From: Actinocatenispora comari
Lineage (GTDB): Bacteria > Actinomycetota > Actinomycetes > Mycobacteriales > Micromonosporaceae
Assembly: GCF_017312725.1 (NCBI RefSeq)
Contig: NZ_BOPO01000117.1
Location: 1 to 64,000, forward strand
Direction of reading: 5' to 3'
DNA: 64,000 nt
The stretch's first letter is position 1. Every line of letters starts with the position of its first letter. The notes under the pieces were generated by a model. That model did not search any database, was not told the origin of the DNA, and was given only the letters and a program-made list of their open reading frames with translations. This document shows, one piece after another, positions 59,623 to 64,000 of the stretch. Position numbers and translations under genes: made by a program.

Positions 59623-60721
59623 TCCGCCAGGTGTCCACCAGGGACTGATAGCCGGTACGCGCGGCGGCGGTGTCCACGCCGCCGCGCGTGCCGCGCAGCA
59701 GCACGTTGCGCGGCGTGTGCGCGGAGTCGACGAACTCCACCACCTCGACCGACCAGCCCAGCGCGCGCAGCAGCTCGGCGCGCACCGCGTCGGTCAGCAC
59801 GTCGGCGAACCGTTCCCGCAGGATCGCGCTGCGCAGCAACGGATCGGTGCGGTCCCGCAGCTGCGCGGACAGCTCGTGGTGGCAGCACGGCGCGGCCAGC
59901 ACGTACGGCGCCTGCCAGCGCACCGCCCGCGCCAGCGCGTCGTCGGTGGCGGTGTCGCAGGCGTGCAGCGCGAGCACCACGTCGACCCCATCGCTCCCGT
60001 CGATCCGAGCGTCGGCGATCGTGCCGGCGACGAACGACACCGAGTCGGCCCAACCGAGCCGTTGTGCCAGCGCAGTGTTCCGGTCGCGCTGGTCGGCGCG
60101 GATGTCCACCCCGGTCAGCCGCACGGTCGCGCCGCGCCGGCCGGTCAGGTAGCGGTACGCGGCGAAGCTCAGGTAGGCGTTGCCGCAGCCCAGATCGACC
60201 ACCCGGAGCGGGTCGGGCAGCTGTGCCGGCAGGGTGGCGTCCAGCGCCCGCAGGAACGCGTCGACCTGACGGCGCTTGGCCGCGTTGCCGCCGATCACCG
60301 AGTACAGCTCGTCGTCCGGCGGCAGCAGGTAGCTCTTCGCCCGGTCGTGCTCGGTGTCGGCCGGCGTGCCGGCTCCGGCGGAGCGGTGCACCTGCGCCTC
60401 GCCGCGCTTGGTGACCCGCAGCTGCACGGTGGTGTCGGTGCCGGTGACGTGCCAGTTCCCGTACGGCCGGGCGAGCAGTTCGGTGACCGCCGCCTCGGCG
60501 TCGGCGCCCCAGGCCACGTTGCGGGTACGCGGCCGGGCGGTGTCCTGCTCGACGATCTGCAGGCGTGGGCCGGCGCCGATCCGCACCGGCCGCAGCTCGA
60601 CCCGCGGCATCTCGGGCGTGGCGCCCCGGCGGCGGCCGGCCGCGACCGCCCGTACCAACCGGTCGGAGTCGGTCAGCAGGGTACGAAGGTCGGCGAGCGC
60701 GGCGGCAAGTGGTTCGGGCAC
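59579..60721 (-). CDS. SAM-dependent methyltransferase (Methyltransf_32 type)
   Basis: The 380-aa protein has a SAM-binding motif [19 protein letters not shown] and the family segments [15 protein letters not shown] and APCCHHEL, as in METTL25/GSTCD-like proteins. The N-terminal 150 residues are specific. The target is unknown; RNA is likely by family. It has a GTG start. Confidence 0.85.
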   Translation of the reverse strand: MPEPLAAALADLRTLLTDSDRLVRAVAAGRRRGATPEMPRVELRPVRIGAGPRLQIVEQDTARPRTRNVAWGADAEAAVTELLARPYGNWHVTGTDTTVQLRVTKRGEAQVHRSAGAGTPADTEHDRAKSYLLPPDDELYSVIGGNAAKRRQVDAFLRALDATLPAQLPDPLRVVDLGCGNAYLSFAAYRYLTGRRGATVRLTGVDIRADQRDRNTALAQRLGWADSVSFVAGTIADARIDGSDGVDVVLALHACDTATDDALARAVRWQAPYVLAAPCCHHELSAQLRDRTDPLLRSAILRERFADVLTDAVRAELLRALGWSVEVVEFVDSAHTPRNVLLRGTRGGVDTAAARTGYQSLVDTWRISPALGRQLADLLS

Positions 60722-60858
60722 GCGCCCCAGCCTACGACGCGCTGCACGCCGCCCGCCGCAGTCGCGCGGGGCGGCCGTGTACCAGGTCGTCGGGTCGGCG
60801 GCGGGTCGGTCGACCCGCCGCCGGGAACCGGCTTGGCACCGTCTGCCAGGATGTCGCC

Positions 60859-61446
60859 ATGGCTGTCCGCCTCGTTCCGCCCTCCGAGACCCTCACCGCG
60901 CCGGGCCTGCTGCTGCGCCGCTGGCGTTCCGGCGACGTGCGCGCGATGGTGCGGGCCGTGCAGGCGTCGATGCCGGAGCTGTCCCGTTGGATGCCCTGGG
61001 CCGTCGAGGGGTACGGCGCCACCGAGGCGCGCGCCTTCCTCGACGAGGGCCGGCAGCAGTGGGACGAGGGCCGGGCGTTCAACTACGCGATCGTGCAGGG
61101 TGGCCGCGACGTGGTCGGCGGCATCAGCCTGATGGCGCGGGTGGGGCCGGGCGCGCTGGAGATCGGTTACTGGGTCGACTCCCGGCACACCGGCCGTGGC
61201 GTGGCCCGCCGGGCCGCCGCCGCGCTCGCCGCCGCCGGCCTCGCCGTGCCCGGCATCGACCTGATCGAGATCCACCACGAGCCGGCGAACGGGGCGAGCG
61301 CAGCGGTGCCGCGGTCCCTGGGGTTCGAGCGGTCCGACGACATCGTGAACGAGGACGGCCGGCCGACCAGCGTCTGGCAGCTGCACGCCGCCCGGCTGGC
61401 CGACAGCCGGATCCCCGACCTGCTCGGCCAACGCCGCTACCGCTGA
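60859..61446 (+). CDS. GNAT N-acetyltransferase (RimJ/RimL-like)
   Basis: The 195-aa protein begins with LLLRRWRSGDVRAMVRAVQ, has the strand 4 IGYWVDSRHTGRGVARRA acetyl-CoA loop (RxxGxG/A variant) and FER near the end. RimJ/RimL relatives acetylate N-termini or small amines. The ATG at 60859 is used. It is convergent with the phosphodiesterase gene. Confidence 0.9.
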   Translation: MAVRLVPPSETLTAPGLLLRRWRSGDVRAMVRAVQASMPELSRWMPWAVEGYGATEARAFLDEGRQQWDEGRAFNYAIVQGGRDVVGGISLMARVGPGALEIGYWVDSRHTGRGVARRAAAALAAAGLAVPGIDLIEIHHEPANGASAAVPRSLGFERSDDIVNEDGRPTSVWQLHAARLADSRIPDLLGQRRYR

Positions 61447-61471
61447 CCGGGCTCGACCGGGGCGGTGCGGG

Positions 61472-62863
61472 TCAGCGGTCCGGCACTATTTCGTCCACAT
61501 AGGACACTCCGGCGACCCGGGTGACGCTCGCGCGGGCGCCGGGCAGGGCCAGCCGGGAACTGGTCGCCGCCGGCACCGGACCGCCGGGGCGGGCCTCGGT
61601 CAGTACCCGGCCGTCGAAGTCGGCGTCGATGCCGAGCCCGGCCGCGATCGTCGGAAGCACGTCGACCAGCCCGGCCGGCGCGGTCAGGTCGACGTCGCGC
61701 CGGTAGTCCGGCCCGGTGACCTGGAGCACGCTGTGCACGTCCCGGCGGTACCCGCCGCCGTGGCCGCCGTGCCAGTCCGGCGCGTCGGTGGTCGGGCCGG
61801 CCTGCGCCGAGTACCAGCCGGGCGCGTAGCCGACGAACAGCTGCGGCGAGCGCGGCCCGGCCGCGCCGATCACCGACAGCGGCACGGTGTCCGGCAGCCC
61901 GTCCGCGCCGAACACCACCCCGGTCCACGGTTGCCGCCGCAGCCAGGTCACCAGTCGTTCGGCCACCGGGTCGGCCGGGTCGTCCAGCCAGATCGCGGAC
62001 GTACCGTCGTCGCAGCAGGAGACGCCGCGGCCGAACCCGGCGGCGGTGAGCTCCTCGGCCAGGTTCACCCGCCCGGTCATCGGCGAGCTGCCGTGGTCGG
62101 AGGCCACCCACAGGTTCGTGTCGTCGGCGCGTCCGAGCGCCTCCAGCGCGTCCACCAGGCGGCCGAGCGCGGCGTCCGCCGCGGCCAGCGCGGCGAGCGA
62201 CTGCGCCGAGCCGGGACCGTGCCGGTGCTGGCTCGCGTCCGGTTCGGTCAGCCACAGCACGGCGACGTCCGGCCGGTGCGCCTCGATCAGGTACGTCAGC
62301 GCGTCCACCGCGTACCGCAGCTGCCCGGCGCGGTCGTCGCCCGGTGCGCCGAGCCGGGCGCGCAGCCGCTCCGCGGCCCAGGCCGGTTCGGCGAGCGGCT
62401 CGGCCTCCCGGGTGTCGACCCGGATGCCCGGACCGCCGCGGTGCGCGGTGGGGTCCAGCAGCAGCGACACGCCGGCGGAGCCGGTGTTCACCACGACCGT
62501 ACGGCGGCCGGCGGCGGCGAGCAGCTCGCCCATGGTCGGCGCGAGCAGGATCGACCCGCACGCCTTCTCCACCGCGAGCAGGTCGTACCGGTCGGAGGTC
62601 CACACCCCGCGGTCCAGCCCCAGCTCGCGGACCCGCATGCTGTTGCCGACCAGCCCGTGCCGCCCCGGCCGTACGCCGGTGGCGAGCGTCGCCGCGTTGA
62701 CCCGGGTGACCGACGGCAGCTGCGCGCGGGCCGAGGTGAACCGGCTGCCGCGCTCGCGCACCGAGCACAGCCAGGGACACCGGTCCGGGGTGATCACCGC
62801 AGGCGACAGCCCGTCGAACACCACGATCAGGTCCAGCGCCGCCCGGCGCTCCGCATCCGACAC
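61472..62863 (-). CDS. Type I phosphodiesterase/nucleotide pyrophosphatase family protein
   Basis: The 463-aa alkaline-phosphatase-superfamily enzyme has two metal sites: the first Asp in VVFDGLSP, nucleophile Thr in PSVTRVNAAT, TEPDASQHRHG, SDHGSSPM and a late His in WHGGHGGG. It has no signal peptide, so it is probably cytosolic. The substrate is a phosphodiester or phosphonate not identifiable here. It has a GTG start. Confidence 0.9.
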   Translation of the reverse strand: MSDAERRAALDLIVVFDGLSPAVITPDRCPWLCSVRERGSRFTSARAQLPSVTRVNAATLATGVRPGRHGLVGNSMRVRELGLDRGVWTSDRYDLLAVEKACGSILLAPTMGELLAAAGRRTVVVNTGSAGVSLLLDPTAHRGGPGIRVDTREAEPLAEPAWAAERLRARLGAPGDDRAGQLRYAVDALTYLIEAHRPDVAVLWLTEPDASQHRHGPGSAQSLAALAAADAALGRLVDALEALGRADDTNLWVASDHGSSPMTGRVNLAEELTAAGFGRGVSCCDDGTSAIWLDDPADPVAERLVTWLRRQPWTGVVFGADGLPDTVPLSVIGAAGPRSPQLFVGYAPGWYSAQAGPTTDAPDWHGGHGGGYRRDVHSVLQVTGPDYRRDVDLTAPAGLVDVLPTIAAGLGIDADFDGRVLTEARPGGPVPAATSSRLALPGARASVTRVAGVSYVDEIVPDR

Positions 62864-62947
62864 GGCGCCCGATCGTAGTGTCCGGACCGCCCGGCGGGAG
62901 CCCCTTCACCCGCCCGGCCGGCAGGTTCGGGTGATTCGTGGTCCGGC

Positions 62948-63487
62948 TCAGGCGGGTGCGGTGCGTTGCCGGTAGCTGCGCGTCTTGTTGCGGTTGCCGC
63001 AGACCTGCATGGAGCACCAGCGGCGGGACGAGTTGCGGGACGCGTCGTAGTAGACCCACCGGCAGTCGTCCGCCGGGCAGATCTTCACCCGCCGCCAGCT
63101 GCCGTCGTGCGCCGCCAGGGCCACCGCGGCGAGCACCTCGCCCAGCACGCCCGTCACCCCGGTACCGGTCGGGCCCGGCACCGCCGCGCCGTCCGGAGCG
63201 AACCGCACCGCGAGCGGGATCCGTACCGCGAGGGCGTCGAGCGCGCCGCGGTCCCGGGGTTCGGCCTGGTCCGGCTGCTGGTGGTGGGTGGCGGCCTCGG
63301 CGCGCAGCTCGGTGCGCAGCCGGCGGGCCAGGTCGAGGTCGTGCTCGTCGGCCTCGGCCGGCCGGTCGTGGTCGGCGAGCCAGTGCCGGAACGTGGCCAC
63401 GTCACGCAGGTCGTCCAGGCCGGTCTCGACGTCGACCGAGTTCAGGAACGACTCGACCAGGGCCAGGGGCGCCGGCACGTCCGCCAT
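62948..63487 (-). CDS. CGNR zinc-finger / ABATE-domain protein
   Basis: The 179-aa protein has an N-terminal ABATE (putative stress-induced regulator) domain and a C-terminal CGNR zinc finger CPADDCRWVYYD...RRWCSMQVCGNRNK. The pair is a common actinobacterial transcription regulator type with unknown ligands. GGAGG precedes the ATG. It diverges from the small ORF/GNAT unit. Confidence 0.9.
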   Translation of the reverse strand: MADVPAPLALVESFLNSVDVETGLDDLRDVATFRHWLADHDRPAEADEHDLDLARRLRTELRAEAATHHQQPDQAEPRDRGALDALAVRIPLAVRFAPDGAAVPGPTGTGVTGVLGEVLAAVALAAHDGSWRRVKICPADDCRWVYYDASRNSSRRWCSMQVCGNRNKTRSYRQRTAPA

Positions 63488-63518
63488 CGCGTACCACCTC
63501 CGACACCACTGTACGAGC

Positions 63519-63547
63519 TTGACCGGTCACCGACGACCCGCTAGTGT
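63519..63547 (+). promoter_or_regulatory. Candidate promoter
   Basis: TTGACC (63519-63524) and TAGTGT (63542-63547) are 17 nt apart and point to the small ORF at 63595. Confidence 0.55.
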
Positions 63548-63594
63548 CGCGGCAACACCACCGTTGACGTTTAGCTGGTGTCGGGGGAGCGGTC

Positions 63595-63828
63595 ATGGAC
63601 ATCGAGGCGAGCCTGTTCGCACACTTCGTCGCCGCGGCGCTGGAGCGCCGCGCCGCCGCCCGAGCCGGCCGCGGCCCCGCTGCCAGCGCAGGTCGCGGCC
63701 GGGCTGCCACCGGCGGCAACCGGCACCTCCGGCCGGCCGGAGGTGCCGGTTGCCGCCGCGCGGATCGGGCGGCCGGCGCACCCGCCGGCGGTACGGCAGG
63801 GGCGGCCCGGTGCGGTTCCGCGCGCTGA
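63595..63828 (+). CDS. Small ORF of uncertain reality upstream of a GNAT gene
   Basis: The ORF has a good ribosome site (GGGGGAG) and a promoter-like sequence upstream. The first 25 residues (MDIEASLFAHFVAAALERR) look protein-like, but the rest is Gly/Ala/Arg filler created by a 48-bp perfect palindrome. It overlaps the GNAT start by 19 nt. It may be a short leader or a degraded gene. Confidence 0.4.
   Translation: MDIEASLFAHFVAAALERRAAARAGRGPAASAGRGRAATGGNRHLRPAGGAGCRRADRAAGAPAGGTAGAARCGSAR
63711..63758. repeat. Perfect 48-bp palindrome
   Basis: The 24-nt arms (63711-63734 and 63735-63758) are exact reverse complements with no spacer, centred on GGCCGGCC. Both strands therefore encode the same peptide, GGNRHLRPAGGAGCRR, in matching frames. 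Confidence 0.95.
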
Positions 63829-64000
63829 CGCCGGCGACGCTGCCGGACCTGGTCACGCTGTTCGAGCCGGACCGCGAGTGCGCGGGCTGCTGGTGCCAGT
63901 TCTTCGTGCTGCCCGGCCGCGACTTCGGCGCCGGCTGGGGCGCGGTGAACCGGTCCCGGCTGGCCGAGCAGGTCGAGGCCGAGGCCGAACCGCTCGGCCT
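63810..64000 (+). CDS. GNAT acetyltransferase, N-terminal part
   Basis: A GTG at 63810 opens VRFRALTPATLPDLVTLFEP, then CAGCWCQFFVLPG, a start typical of one actinobacterial GNAT group. The gene runs off the right edge, so the acetyl-CoA site is not seen. Confidence 0.7.
   Translation, partial: MRFRALTPATLPDLVTLFEPDRECAGCWCQFFVLPGRDFGAGWGAVNRSRLAEQVEAEAEPLG

Overview
The window comes from the chromosome of a very GC-rich actinobacterium. The evidence is the 23S/5S rRNA end, a chaplin-like LPXTG surface protein, sedolisin and streptogrisin exoproteases, CGNR/ABATE, DUF1023 and DUF2637 families, frequent GTG starts, and a pSAM2-type integrative element. The codon style fits Micromonosporaceae (Actinocatenispora-like), but that genus is a guess.

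Layout. 1-663 is the end of an rRNA operon (23S 3' end, 5S, terminator). 0.8-8.4 kb holds envelope and secretion genes: chaplin/LPXTG protein, peptide deformylase, S53 protease, class B penicillin-binding lipoprotein, UspA, S1 protease. 8.4-24.2 kb holds LysR/MFS, an FHA protein, an aldo/keto reductase, a four-gene ABC operon with its own regulator, a sensor kinase without a partner, a DUF1023 hydrolase, an acyltransferase, a membrane-anchored Hsp70-like protein, and a flavin monooxygenase with a TetR regulator. 24.2-30.2 kb holds inositol phosphatase, glycerophosphodiesterase and a carotenoid operon crtE-crtI-crtY that lacks crtB. 30.3-41 kb holds a CPBP protease, a LuxR-type response regulator with a frameshifted sensor kinase, a secreted phospholipase D-like protein, several single enzymes, a TetR/SDR pair with two tandem operators, and a decayed subtilase.

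41,045-55,111 is a 14-kb actinomycete integrative and conjugative element (AICE) in a tRNA-Arg(CCU) gene, bounded by 49-bp direct repeats. It carries xis-int, a RepSA-like HUH initiator, an FtsK/TraB-type translocase, accessory transfer genes arranged as one long leftward operon, and a rightward XRE/PLD-like regulator plus NUDIX hydrolase with a convergent HD hydrolase. At its right end is a lower-GC two-gene cargo, an AAA ATPase plus a DUF4435 TOPRIM-like protein, which matches the PARIS anti-phage system (AriA/AriB). A 16-bp palindrome occurs four times inside the element and probably marks a common regulator site. Unusually, the att core covers the 5' half of the tRNA, so the intact tRNA now lies just downstream of int and is cut off from its original promoter.

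55.3-64 kb is again ordinary chromosome: an NlpC/P60 hydrolase behind a c-di-AMP (ydaO-type) riboswitch, a csoR-copZ-copA copper operon, a methyltransferase, a GNAT enzyme, a phosphodiesterase/pyrophosphatase family protein, a CGNR regulator, and a small ORF containing a perfect 48-bp palindrome before a truncated GNAT gene. A recurring oddity is short tandem repeats placed at or just after stop codons (crtY, Pr6Pr gene, TetR gene, S53 gene).
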